Of a DNA stretch of 64,000 bases, positions 29,301-36,949 are shown piece by piece. The first letter of the stretch is position 1, and every line of letters starts with the position of its first letter. Both the position numbers and the translations under genes were made by a program. The notes beneath the pieces were generated by a model that ran no database searches, had not been told where the DNA came from, and worked only from the letters and a program-made list of their open reading frames with translations. The stretch is from Streptomyces sp. NRRL WC-3742. Its GTDB lineage: Bacteria > Actinomycetota > Actinomycetes > Streptomycetales > Streptomycetaceae. The DNA is taken from NCBI RefSeq assembly GCF_000720635.1, contig NZ_JOCF01000037.1, positions 62,001-126,000 of the forward strand, in the 5' to 3' direction.

Positions 29301-29904
29301 GCTGGCGGCGCAGTTCGGCCACCAGGTCCTGGACGCGGTTGAGGTTGACCTGCATCGCGTCCATCTTCCGCAGCGCCTTCTCCTTGCGCTTGCGGTGCTT
29401 GAGGACGCCGGCCGCCTCCTCGATGAAGGCGCGCCGGCCCATCGGGTCGGCGTGCAGGACGGAGTCCAGCTGCCCCTGGCCGACGATGACGTGCATCTCG
29501 CGGCCGATGCCGGAGTCGGAGAGCAGCTCCTGGATGTCCAGCAGGCGGCAGGTCTCGCCGTTGAGCGCGTACTCGCTGCCGCCGTTGCGGAACATCGTCC
29601 GGGTGATGGTCACCTCGGCGTAGTCGATCGGCAGGGCGCCGTCGGTGTTGTCGATGGTGAGGCTGACCTCGGCGCGGCCGAGCGGGGCGCGCCCGCTCGT
29701 CCCGGCGAAGATGACGTCCTCCATCTTGCCGCCGCGCAGCGACTTGGCCCCCTGCTCGCCCATCACCCAGGACAGGGCGTCCACCACGTTCGACTTGCCG
29801 GAGCCGTTGGGGCCGACCACGCAGGTGATGCCGGGCTCGAAGCGCAGGGTGGTGGCGGAGGCGAAGGACTTGAAACCGCGCAGGGTGAGGCTCTTCAGGT
29901 GCAC
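26335..29904 (-). CDS. smc: Chromosome segregation protein SMC
   Basis: 1189-residue condensin ATPase. Head starts MHLKSLTLRGFKSFASATTL with Walker A GPNGSGKSN at 31-39; two long Ala/Glu/Arg coiled-coil arms flank a hinge near the middle; the C-terminal head has signature LSGGERSLTAVAM at ~1090 and Walker B FYVMDEVEAALDE at ~1119. GTG 29904 has GAGGAG 9 nt upstream; upstream in-frame codons are not conserved-looking. ScpA/ScpB partners are not in the window. Confidence 0.98.
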   Translation of the reverse strand: MHLKSLTLRGFKSFASATTLRFEPGITCVVGPNGSGKSNVVDALSWVMGEQGAKSLRGGKMEDVIFAGTSGRAPLGRAEVSLTIDNTDGALPIDYAEVTITRTMFRNGGSEYALNGETCRLLDIQELLSDSGIGREMHVIVGQGQLDSVLHADPMGRRAFIEEAAGVLKHRKRKEKALRKMDAMQVNLNRVQDLVAELRRQLGPLGRQARIARRAAGIQADLRDARLRLLADDLLTLRRAVEAEVADELALRLRRTTVEQELARAVQRESVLEAQVQRLGPSLESARQTWYRLSALAERTRGTVGLAEARARHAAAGEQTEERRGRDPEELEREAEHVREEEAALAEALEEAQYALAEAVERKSELERELAVEERRMRDAARAIADRREGLARLQGQASAARSKAAAAEAEIGRLTEARDEALLRAEAARAEYEELREQVDGPDGDEERAEAEHQEARERLAALERELTAAREAAGAAERERAALTARHEALSLGLRRKDGTGALLEAGERLTGLLGPAAALLRIEPGYEVPLAAALGAAADAVAVASPARAAEALRLLRAEDAGRAALLIAGAAEVPYATGELPDGVRWAAELVDGPAELIPAVRALLAGVAVVGTLDEALALAADHPALAAVTAEGDRLGAGFAHGGSGGAPSLLETQAAVDEAARAIEELTARCAEAAERLAELTGLRRESAAELDALTERRRQVEKERAAVAGALGRLGGQARAAGGEAERLTASAARAEGGLAELLLAAEELAERLAAAEESAEEGEDEPDGAEQQRLAEAASAARQAELEARLTVRTHEERVRALAGRADQLDRAARTEREARARAAERRRRARHDAAVANAVAAGARQLLACLEVSLARADAGRAAVEQARAERERELREHRERGRGLKEELDKLVDAGHRDEVLRAEKRMRIEQLEARALEEFGIDGGELLASYGPDQLVPPSTAAEGEEAGEPYPYVRAEQEKRLRAAEKAYQQLGKVNPLALEEFAALEERHQFLGEQLDDLKRGRRDLMEIVRDVDQRVEELFTSAYHDTAAQFEGVFSRLFPGGEGRLVLTDPENMLTTGVEVEARPPGKKVKRLSLLSGGERSLTAVAMLVAIFKARPSPFYVMDEVEAALDETNLRRLIGIMEELRESSQLIVITHQKLTMESADALYGVTMKGDGISQVISQRLREHERPKASV

Positions 29905-29991
29905 GCGGCCGGTCTCCTCATCGCTCCAGACAGGCCACGACCCTAACCCCGCCGCAGGTCCACGGCCGTGCGCGCGGGCCCGGACACGACG

Positions 29992-30015
29992 AAGGGACGC
30001 CACGAGGCGTCCCTT
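29992..30015 (-). terminator. Terminator upstream of smc
   Basis: Perfect 10-bp stem AAGGGACGCC/GGCGTCCCTT, ACGA loop, downstream of the 67-residue gene. A partial copy of its right arm (gcgtcccttgc) follows. Confidence 0.6.
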
Positions 30016-30086
30016 GCAAGAAGCTGCGTCCCTTGCGGGGCGGCTCGGTGCACAGCGGCGTCGATCGGTGGACCGGGTGGGACGGC

Positions 30087-30290
30087 TCAGGTCAGAGCCG
30101 GCTCCCGCTGGTCCAGTTCGATGCCGTTGAGCAGCGAGTGCTCCGCAGCGACAGCGGTCAGCGCGTCGTTCTCAGTCTGCATCCGGAGGAGTTCCGCCTC
30201 CAGGTCCAGGACGCGCTGCTGAAGCCGTCGCATCTCGGAGAGCATTCGCGGGTCGGGGCCGCCGACGTACCCGAGAAGCGCCTTTGCCAT
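30087..30290 (-). CDS. Small coiled-coil protein, function unknown
   Basis: 67 residues. MAKALLGYVGGPDPRMLSEM is followed by a heptad-like helix MRRLQQRVLDLEAELLRMQ predicting a coiled coil and then a short acidic end. ATG 30290 has AGGA 9 nt before it. Similar small proteins are conserved beside smc in streptomycetes, to my recollection, but no function is known. Terminators on both sides indicate a single-gene transcript. Confidence 0.8.
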   Translation of the reverse strand: MAKALLGYVGGPDPRMLSEMRRLQQRVLDLEAELLRMQTENDALTAVAAEHSLLNGIELDQREPALT

Positions 30291-30707
30291 GATGAATGGT
30301 CCTCCACGCTGAGTGACCGAACCGGAACGGTACAGGTCTAGGGGGAAGGGGGACGCACGCGCCGGCGACATCGGCAGTGCCGACTGGGCACTCCGGCACA
30401 ACCACCGTGAGCTGGGCCCACGAGGGCATGCACCGGCCGGGATGACGCGGTCGTGTGCGCGGGCTTCCAGCGTCTCACCAAAGACGGAACGGGTCAACAC
30501 GATCACCGCACGCTACCGCGCCCCTGTCACCTGCCTGGCGGTGTCGTCACGCCTGGGGGTCTCGGGCCGGTCCGGTCCACCTCGTGCTCGTGGATCATCG
30601 TCGATGCGGAGTCAACCACGAGTCTGCCCGGATGGCAACCGTATGACACCGCCGGTTGCCATCCGATCCAGCGGGGCTCGAGGGCGCGCCTTTCGGGGCA
30701 CGTCGGA
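30291..30707. other. Intergenic region between acyP and the small coiled-coil gene
   Basis: 417 bp. Contains the acyP terminator (30630-30664) and the presumed promoter of the 67-residue gene. Frames here show no codon bias typical of genes. Confidence 0.5.
30630..30664 (-). terminator. Terminator downstream of acyP
   Basis: Perfect 12-bp stem GGATGGCAACCG/CGGTTGCCATCC, 11-nt loop, about 45 bp after the acyP stop. Confidence 0.65.
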
Positions 30708-31007
30708 TCAGCGGATCTCGAAGCCCGGGTAGCCGGGGCCGACGGCCATCCAGATCTCCGTCACCCCGATGACGTTCCCGGGGGTTCCGGGGCCGCGGAG
30801 CAGGGCGAGCAGTAGTTCGCAGTCGGCGGCCAGGCCCTCGGCGACCACCTGCACCCGGCCGTCGCCGAGGTTGCTCGCGTAGCCGGTCAGGCCGATCTCC
30901 AGCGCCCGCGCCCTGGTCCACCAGCGGAAGCCGACCTGCTGGACCTTCCCCCGGACCCAGGCGGTCACCCGGACCGGTTCGTCGTCATGGGCGTCGCGAC
31001 CGTGCAT
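30708..31007 (-). CDS. acyP: Acylphosphatase
   Basis: 99-residue small alpha/beta hydrolase of acyl phosphates. Signature [18 protein letters not shown] holds the phosphate loop Arg; [17 protein letters not shown] holds the catalytic Asn. Standard length. The first ten residues ([10 protein letters not shown]) are variable. 18 bp after the HxlR gene stop, so probably cotranscribed with it. Confidence 0.94.
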   Translation of the reverse strand: MHGRDAHDDEPVRVTAWVRGKVQQVGFRWWTRARALEIGLTGYASNLGDGRVQVVAEGLAADCELLLALLRGPGTPGNVIGVTEIWMAVGPGYPGFEIR

Positions 31008-31025
31008 GGCCCCGACCCTAACGGG

Positions 31026-31523
31026 TCACAGGTCGACGGGCCCCTCGACGGACCAGCCCCGGGCGTGCACCTCGGCGTGCAGCTCGCCCCGCCGCGCCTC
31101 CTGCCCGCAGGTGCGGCAGACGAAGGCGGGGTCGAAGGGGTGCTCCTCGTGCCCCTGCGGTGCGTGCGTGAAGGTCACCGGCGGCTCGGGCACCAGCCAG
31201 CGGTCGCCCCAGGCGCGCAGCGCGTGCGCCAGCGGCACGAGGTCCCGGCCGGCCTCGGTGAGGTGGTACTCGTAGCGCGGCGGCCGCTCGCTGTAGGGGC
31301 GGCGCTCCACCACGCCCGCCTCCTCCAGCGCCCGCAGCCGCGCGGTGAGCCGGTCGCGGGGGGCGCCGGTGTTGCGGGCGATCCGGTCGAAGCGGTGGTT
31401 GCCGTACAGCAGCTCGCGCACGGCCAGCAGCGCCCACTTCTCGCCGACCACCTGGAGGGTGGCGGCCATCGAGCAGGGCCGGCCGGGGACGTCGACGGCG
31501 GCGAGGGGGGTGTCGGGGGTCAC
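31026..31523 (-). CDS. HxlR family transcriptional regulator
   Basis: 165 residues. A winged helix (MAATLQVVGEKWALLAVREL, GAPRDRLTARLRALEEAGVV, YHLTEAGRDLVPLA) matches HxlR/MarR-like regulators. The C-terminal extension has a CxxC (CRTCGQEA). GTG 31523 with GGGAG 9 nt upstream. Effector and targets unknown; acyP follows and may be coexpressed. Confidence 0.88.
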   Translation of the reverse strand: MTPDTPLAAVDVPGRPCSMAATLQVVGEKWALLAVRELLYGNHRFDRIARNTGAPRDRLTARLRALEEAGVVERRPYSERPPRYEYHLTEAGRDLVPLAHALRAWGDRWLVPEPPVTFTHAPQGHEEHPFDPAFVCRTCGQEARRGELHAEVHARGWSVEGPVDL

Positions 31524-31580
31524 ACGCCCAGGCTCCCACACCGGGTTGCCTTCTCAAACCCTCGTGCGCCGCGGACGCGG

Positions 31581-31612
31581 GACGACCCCGCCGGAGAACC
31601 GGCGGGGCCGTC
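31581..31612 (-). terminator. Terminator downstream of the anchored Gly-rich protein gene
   Basis: CCCCGCCGG-AGAA-CCGGCGGGG stem-loop extended by GACG/CGTC, beginning 24 bp after the stop. Confidence 0.6.
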
Positions 31613-31635
31613 GGGATCACGGACGGATCAGCGGG

Positions 31636-32991
31636 TCACCAGTCCCCGCCACCGCCGCCGAAGTCGTCGCTGCCGCCGGTGAAGTCGCCACCGCTGAAGT
31701 CCGAGGCGTTGAAGTCGGCACCGGTGTAGTCGCCGCCCTCGTGCTGGTCCTGGTAGCCGCCGTGGCCGCCGCCCTCGTACATCGGCGCCGCGTAGGCCGG
31801 GCTGCTCATCATCGAGCCGAGCATGGTGCCGACCAGGAGGCCGGGCAGCAGACCGCCGCCGCCGAAGCCGCTGTAGTACCCGCCCGCGTACGGCGCATAG
31901 GCCGGGCCGGCGTTCCAGTACGGCTGCGGGCCGTGCTCGGTGTCGACGGTGCGCACCGCCGGGTCGAGGCCCGCCGCCACGCGGTCCGCGTCGGCCTGGC
32001 AGACCGGGACGGGGCGGGGGGAGCCGCCGGCCGGGGCCCAGTCGACGTCCTTGACGGACGGGCCGTGGCGCGGGTCCATGAAGCACGGGGGGCGCCGCTC
32101 GGGCAGCGGGCGCTTGTCGCGCCGGGCCGCCAGGGTGGCCAGCTGGAACCGGCCGTCCTCGATCGTCTCGGTGACCTGCTTGACGTCCTCGGGCTTCTTG
32201 GCCTCGTCCATCAGCCGCTTGGACTTCTCGTACGAGTCCAGGGCGCTGCTGTAGTCGGCGCGCTGGGCGTCGTCGGCGTCGCTCGCCCGCGGGTTGAAGT
32301 CGAGCCGCTCCAGCTCGGTGCCGAAGGCGGTGATGTCCTCGTCCACGACGCGGCGCAGCTGCTCCAGCTCGGCGCGGGCCTGCTCCTCCTTGCGCTTCTT
32401 GGCGCGGCGGAAGAGGAAGAAGACACCGGCCCCGGCCAGGGCGACCAGCACGACCGGGATGATCACCCAGGCGATGGAGGAGGAGCCGCTGTCGCCGACC
32501 CCGTGGCCCTTGGTCTGCGGGACGGCCTGGTCGACGAAGTCGTTCAGGGTGGCGTTGATGTCGCCCTTGTCGGCGCGGGAGACGGCCCCGGCGAGCCGCT
32601 CCGCGGAGCCGGCGCTCATCGCGCCCTTGTCGGCCTTGGCCAGGAAGCCGTCGGTACCGCGCCAGACGCCGTAGACGCCGTCGATGCCCACCAGGGTGCG
32701 CAGGTCCGTGAGGATGGTGGCCTTGTTGGCGGAGTCGGGGACGACCGCGATGAAGATCGGCTTGTCGGCCTTCTCGATCTTCTTGGTCAGGGCGTCGGCC
32801 TGAGCCTGGCTGAAGCGGTCCTGCATCGTCGGGGCGACGTAGACCTGCCCCTTCTTCAGAGTGGCCGCGGCGTCGCTCAGCCCGCCCGCGGCGGAGGCCG
32901 CGGGCGCCAGGGCGAGCAGCAGCAGCCCGAGCAGCGCCGCCACCAGGGCAAGTGGCCCGGCGCCCCGGGAACGTCGTGCAAGGGTTCTCAT
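31636..32991 (-). CDS. Secreted/membrane-anchored protein with TPM-like N-terminal region
   Basis: 451 residues. Signal peptide (~1-34, LALVAALLGLLLLALAPAASA); extracytoplasmic region ~35-185 resembling TPM-domain proteins (KIEKADKPIFIAVVPDSANK); a single helix ~SIAWVIIPVVLVALAGAGVFF; a charged coiled-coil cytoplasmic region; and a Gly/Tyr/Asp/Phe-rich tail (GGDYTGADFNASDFSGGDF). Function unknown. The TPM assignment is by pattern only. ATG 32991 with GGGGAC just before. Divergent from the transporter gene. Confidence 0.75.
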   Translation of the reverse strand: MRTLARRSRGAGPLALVAALLGLLLLALAPAASAAGGLSDAAATLKKGQVYVAPTMQDRFSQAQADALTKKIEKADKPIFIAVVPDSANKATILTDLRTLVGIDGVYGVWRGTDGFLAKADKGAMSAGSAERLAGAVSRADKGDINATLNDFVDQAVPQTKGHGVGDSGSSSIAWVIIPVVLVALAGAGVFFLFRRAKKRKEEQARAELEQLRRVVDEDITAFGTELERLDFNPRASDADDAQRADYSSALDSYEKSKRLMDEAKKPEDVKQVTETIEDGRFQLATLAARRDKRPLPERRPPCFMDPRHGPSVKDVDWAPAGGSPRPVPVCQADADRVAAGLDPAVRTVDTEHGPQPYWNAGPAYAPYAGGYYSGFGGGGLLPGLLVGTMLGSMMSSPAYAAPMYEGGGHGGYQDQHEGGDYTGADFNASDFSGGDFTGGSDDFGGGGGDW

Positions 32992-33295
32992 GTCCCCGAC
33001 GCTACCGTGACCGGCGGAAAAGCACGCCATACCCTTCGCATACTGGTGATAGCAGGATTCCCCGCCGTTCGCCGGGTCGGCTCCCCTTCCCGAGGATGAG
33101 ATCTCCCCCGGTCGCCCCTGAGACGGGTGGGGCGCAGGAACCACGGGAGGCGGCCGGACGTACGTCCGGGCGGGCCCGGCGAGATCCGGGGGTGGTTCGG
33201 GGAGCGTCCCGACCGTACCGCGCGAGCGGGCATAGTGGTTCCGGACATCTCGTCCCATTACCTGTTCTTGACTCTTCTTCCGATCGGAGCACCCG
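32992..33295. other. Divergent promoter region
   Basis: 304 bp between two divergent genes. AT-richer patches near 33030-33060 and 33228-33275 are the likely promoter sites, but no strong hexamer pair could be assigned. Confidence 0.45.
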
Positions 33296-34216
33296 GTGAT
33301 CATCGGCCTCGTCACCGCCGTGGCGGCATCCGCCTGCTACGGCACCGGCTCGGTCCTCCAGGCCGTCGGTTCCCGCCGTTCCGCGCGGGAGGAGGCCGCC
33401 AAGGGCGCTACCGCCTCGACGACCGAGCACGGCGGGCCCAGCCTCTCCTCCACCGCCAAGGCCGCGGTGACCTGGGAGTTCATCGTCGGCACGGTGCTCG
33501 ACCTGATCGGCTTCGGGCTCGGCGCGATGGCCGCCCGCATGCTGCCGCTGTTCCTGTCGCAGACCATCATCAGCGCCAACCTGGTGATCACGGCGGTGCT
33601 GAGCATCAAGCTGCTGGGCATCCGCCTCAAGCAGCTCGAGTGGGCCTCGATCGGCGTGCTCTGCTCGGCGCTGGTGCTGCTGGCCGTCTCCGCCGGCCCC
33701 GAGGGCGGCCACCACGCGGAGATGTCCTTCCACTGGTGGCTGCTGATCGTCACCACCGTGCTGCTGGCCGGCGGCGGCGTGCTGGTGCGGCGGATGGGCT
33801 CCAAGGGCGCGATCGTCGCCGGTCTGCTCTCCGGCCTCGGCTTCGGCGCGCTGGGCGTCGGCGTGCGCATCCTCAACGGCGTCGAGCCCTTCGAGCTCGG
33901 CCCGCTGCTCTCCGACCCGGCGCTGTACGCCGTCCTGGTCGGCGGCCTCGGCGGCATGTACGTCCACACCGTGGCGCTGCAGATCGGCTCGGTCAACGGC
34001 GCGACGGCCGCGCTGGTCGTCGGCGAGACGGTGCTGCCCGGCGCCGTCGGCGTGCTCTGGCTCGGGGACTCCTCCAAGGCGGGCCTCGGCTGGCTCGGCG
34101 TGGCCGGCTTCCTGCTCGCGGTGGTCTCCGCGGTCGGCGTCGCCTACTTCGGCCAGGACACCCACGGCACCCCCGGCGACACCTCCGCCGAACAGCCCGA
34201 ACTCGCCAAGCACTAG
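33296..34216 (+). CDS. DMT-superfamily-like integral membrane protein
   Basis: 306 residues with about nine hydrophobic helices (first MIIGLVTAVAASACYGTGSV; last LGWLGVAGFLLAVVSAVGVA). The EamA-like two-fold arrangement suggests a drug/metabolite transporter relative; substrate unknown. A 20-residue Ser/Thr/Glu loop follows helix 1. GTG 33296 has GGAG 6 nt upstream. Ends 20 bp from the convergent mutM. Confidence 0.75.
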   Translation: MIIGLVTAVAASACYGTGSVLQAVGSRRSAREEAAKGATASTTEHGGPSLSSTAKAAVTWEFIVGTVLDLIGFGLGAMAARMLPLFLSQTIISANLVITAVLSIKLLGIRLKQLEWASIGVLCSALVLLAVSAGPEGGHHAEMSFHWWLLIVTTVLLAGGGVLVRRMGSKGAIVAGLLSGLGFGALGVGVRILNGVEPFELGPLLSDPALYAVLVGGLGGMYVHTVALQIGSVNGATAALVVGETVLPGAVGVLWLGDSSKAGLGWLGVAGFLLAVVSAVGVAYFGQDTHGTPGDTSAEQPELAKH

Positions 34217-34235
34217 GCCAAGCACTGAGCCCTGC

Positions 34236-35105
34236 TCAGCGGCTGCGCGGCACCCTCTGGCAGCGCGGGCAGAAGTAGCTGGAGCGGTTCATCCAGGCCG
34301 CCCGCCTGATCGGGGTGCCGCAGCGGCGGCAGGGCTCGTGCTCGCGGCCGTAGGCGTCCAGGTCAAGGGAGAAGTAGCCGCTCTCGCCGTTGACGTTGAC
34401 GTACAGGCTGTCGAAGCTGGTGCCGCCCACCGCCAGGGCCGCCGTCATCACCTCGCGGGCGTGGCCGAGCAGCAGGGCGGCCTGCGGGCGGGTGAGGGTG
34501 GCGGTCGGGCGGTCGTAGTGCAGCTTGGCGCGCCACAGGGCCTCGTCGGCGTAGATGTTGCCGACGCCGCTGATCAGCGTCTGGTCGAGCAGCGCCCGCT
34601 TGACGGTGGTGCGCCTGGCCCGCAGCGCGGCCGCGAAGGCGCCGTCGTCGAAGCGCGGGTCGAGGGGGTCGCGGGCGATGTGGGCGATGGAGACGGGTGT
34701 GCCCTCCGGGTCCCCGTCCTCGGCCTCCTCGACCGCGAGGCCCCCGAAGGTCCGCTGGTCGACGAAGCGCAGCTCCCGCCCGCCGTCCTCGAAGCGCAGC
34801 CGTACGCGCAGGTACGTCTCGTCGGGTACGGAGGCGTCCTGGACGAGGAGTTGGCCGCTCATGCCGAGGTGGCCGATCAGCGAGAACCCGGCCCCGGTCC
34901 CGTCGAGCGGCACCCAGAGGTACTTGCCGCGCCGCTGGGCGCTGCCGAGGGTGGTGCCCGTCAGCCGGGCGGCGAAGTCCTCGGCACCGGCGGGCTGTCG
35001 GCGTACGGCGCGCGGGTGGAGCACCTGGACGTCGGCGACGGTCCGCCCGGCGACCCAGTTCGCCAGACCTCGGCGGACGACCTCGACCTCGGGGAGTTCG
35101 GGCAC
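34236..35105 (-). CDS. mutM: Formamidopyrimidine-DNA glycosylase
   Basis: 289-residue Fpg that removes 8-oxoguanine. Catalytic Pro2/Glu3 in [14 protein letters not shown], the H2TH region ([19 protein letters not shown]) and the C-terminal zinc finger ([10 protein letters not shown]...YFCPRCQ) are all intact. The GTG start is fixed by the need for P2. Its AGGAGG ribosome-binding site lies in the 3' arm of a 9-bp hairpin (35114-35144), see findings. Follows rnc. Confidence 0.96.
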   Translation of the reverse strand: MPELPEVEVVRRGLANWVAGRTVADVQVLHPRAVRRQPAGAEDFAARLTGTTLGSAQRRGKYLWVPLDGTGAGFSLIGHLGMSGQLLVQDASVPDETYLRVRLRFEDGGRELRFVDQRTFGGLAVEEAEDGDPEGTPVSIAHIARDPLDPRFDDGAFAAALRARRTTVKRALLDQTLISGVGNIYADEALWRAKLHYDRPTATLTRPQAALLLGHAREVMTAALAVGGTSFDSLYVNVNGESGYFSLDLDAYGREHEPCRRCGTPIRRAAWMNRSSYFCPRCQRVPRSR

Positions 35106-35113
35106 GTGGAAAA

Positions 35114-35144
35114 GCCTCCTGCGGAAGAAGGATCAGCAGGAGGC
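35114..35144 (-). promoter_or_regulatory. Hairpin sequestering the mutM ribosome-binding site
   Basis: Minus-strand GCCTCCTGC, 13-nt loop, GCAGGAGGC. The 3' arm contains the AGGAGG that lies 9 nt before the mutM GTG. In a folded transcript the site would be hidden, which implies translational control, or else the hairpin is a terminator/processing site between rnc and mutM. Confidence 0.6.
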
Positions 35145-35163
35145 CAGGGTACTTCGTCCGGGA

Positions 35164-35952
35164 TCAGGCCCCGGCGGGCAGCCTGTCGGCGTACTTCTCC
35201 CTGATCGCCCGCCAGGCGCTCTCGGCGGCCTTCTGCTCGGCCTCCTTCTTCGAGCGGCCGACGCCGCTGCCGAAGTCCTCGCCGGCCACCCGGGCCGCCG
35301 CGGTGAAGGTCTTCTCGTGGTCCGGACCGGACTCCATGACCACGTACTCGGGCACGCCGATGCCCACGGAGGCGGTGAGCTCCTGCAGGCTGGTCTTCCA
35401 GTCCAGGCCGACGCCCAGCCGCGAGGACTCCTCGATCAGCGGGTCGAACAGCCGGTGGACGAACTCGGTGGCCGCCTCCAGCCCCTGGTCGAGGTAGATG
35501 GCCCCGATCACGGCCTCGACGGTGTCCGCGAGGATCGACGACTTGTCGCGGCCGCCGGTGCCCTCCTCGCCCTTGCCGAGCCGGATGAACGTGCCGAGGT
35601 CCAGGCCCCGGCCGACGTCCGCGAGCGCGCGGGAGTTGACCACCGCGGCGCGCAGCTTGGCGAGCGTACCCTCCGGGACGTCCGGGTGGACGCGGTAGAG
35701 GGTGTCGGTCACCACCAGGCCCAGCACCGAGTCGCCCAGGAACTCCAGGCGCTCGTTGGTGGGCAGCCCGCCGTTCTCGTACGCGTACGAGCGGTGGGTC
35801 AGGGCACGCACCAGAAGGGCGTCCTCGAGCGTGTACCCGAGGCGCCCTTCCAGAACGTCGTATTCGGTCGAAGCCGGCCCGCCGGCCTTTCCGTTGCCCG
35901 AAATACCCTTCGGGGCAGCGGGTGCCTTGCGGGTGGAGTTACCGTCCGACAT
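35164..35952 (-). CDS. rnc: Ribonuclease III
   Basis: 262-residue dsRNA endonuclease (AbsB in S. coelicolor, required globally for antibiotic synthesis). Signature [14 protein letters not shown], second metal-site region [17 protein letters not shown], and C-terminal dsRBD ([14 protein letters not shown]...[13 protein letters not shown]). ATG 35952 or GTG 35964 are both possible; neither SD is strong. Within the DUF177-rpmF-rnc-mutM unit. Confidence 0.96.
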   Translation of the reverse strand: MSDGNSTRKAPAAPKGISGNGKAGGPASTEYDVLEGRLGYTLEDALLVRALTHRSYAYENGGLPTNERLEFLGDSVLGLVVTDTLYRVHPDVPEGTLAKLRAAVVNSRALADVGRGLDLGTFIRLGKGEEGTGGRDKSSILADTVEAVIGAIYLDQGLEAATEFVHRLFDPLIEESSRLGVGLDWKTSLQELTASVGIGVPEYVVMESGPDHEKTFTAAARVAGEDFGSGVGRSKKEAEQKAAESAWRAIREKYADRLPAGA

Positions 35953-35971
35953 CGATCCGTGCACCCGCCGA

Positions 35972-36145
35972 TCAGACCGAGAGGACCTGGCGACGGTTGT
36001 ACGTGCCGCAGCTCGGGCACGCGATGTGACCCAGCTTCGGCTCGTGGCAGCGGTCGCACGCCACGAGGGCCGGAACGACGGCCTTCCAGTTGGACCGGCG
36101 GTGGCGCGTGTTGCTGCGCGACATCTTCCGCTTCGGAACAGCCAC
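35972..36145 (-). CDS. rpmF: 50S ribosomal protein L32
   Basis: 57 residues: [20 protein letters not shown], then the zinc ribbon [18 protein letters not shown] and an end in YNRRQVLSV. The four-cysteine, zinc-binding form. GTG 36145 with GGAG 8 nt upstream, only two bases after the DUF177 stop, so coupled. Confidence 0.96.
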   Translation of the reverse strand: MAVPKRKMSRSNTRHRRSNWKAVVPALVACDRCHEPKLGHIACPSCGTYNRRQVLSV

Positions 36146-36147
36146 GG

Positions 36148-36789
36148 CTACTTCTCCTGGTTCTCGGCGAGACCCTCACGGGTGTCGCTGTTCTTGATCC
36201 CGTCACCCTCGTCGCCGGGGGTGGCGGAGAGTCCCTGCAGAGCCGCCCACCGGGGGTCGGCGGCGTCGTGGTGGTGCGCCGGGTCGTCGCTCAGGCGCGC
36301 TCCGCACTCGGAGCACAGGCCCAGGCAGTCTTCCTGGCACACCGGCTGCAGCGGCAGTGCGAGCACCACCGCGTCACGCAGCACCGGCTGGAGGTCGAAC
36401 AGGTCGCCCTCCAGACGGTAAGTCTCGTCTTCCGAGTCCTCGTCGAGGTCCTCGGCACCGGGGGTCCGGGCGAGGCGCTCGTCGGACTCCGGGTAGTAGT
36501 ACAGCTCCTGGAAGTCGACGTCGATGTCGAACTCGACAGGCTCCAGGCACCGGACGCACTCGCCCTCGACCTGGGCCTCGGCGGTGCCGGTGACCAGCAC
36601 GCCCTCGACCACGGACTCCAGGCGCAGCTCCAGCTCGATCGGGCTCTTCTCGGGAACCGCGATCACGTCGATGATCCCCAGGCCCTCGGGGGCCTCCAGG
36701 GTCCGGCTCACCTTGCGCATGGCACCCGGACGCCGTCCCAGCTCGTGCGTGTCGAACACGAGGGGGTTGCGGTGGTCGAGGCGGTTCAA
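36148..36789 (-). CDS. DUF177 (YceD) family protein
   Basis: 213 residues. [20 protein letters not shown] at the N-terminus and cysteine clusters CVRCLEP and [13 protein letters not shown] mark DUF177/YceD, which almost always precedes rpmF and is proposed to act in 23S rRNA metabolism. The family N-terminus begins at a TTG (36789) with AGGA 5 nt upstream; the open frame continues upstream without homology. The C-terminus is acidic. Confidence 0.9.
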   Translation of the reverse strand: MNRLDHRNPLVFDTHELGRRPGAMRKVSRTLEAPEGLGIIDVIAVPEKSPIELELRLESVVEGVLVTGTAEAQVEGECVRCLEPVEFDIDVDFQELYYYPESDERLARTPGAEDLDEDSEDETYRLEGDLFDLQPVLRDAVVLALPLQPVCQEDCLGLCSECGARLSDDPAHHHDAADPRWAALQGLSATPGDEGDGIKNSDTREGLAENQEK

Positions 36790-36949
36790 GGTGTCCTGAC
36801 TTCCATGGGATTCGATCGAGAGCCTCCCCGTTCGGCTCGGCGCCGCGAGGGCAAGCCGACAGCCGGACATGGGGATGCCGGAGTGGTCAGACTACCCGAG
36901 TCTCCCGCCAGGCCCAACTTCGGCCCTGGCGGGGGCCTCGCGGGGGCGC

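Noticed and set aside
25006..29946. 1646-codon open frame on the plus strand
   Set aside because: Antisense to ftsY and smc; high-GC codon bias keeps the complementary frame open. The product is low-complexity Leu/Gly/Arg-rich without domains.
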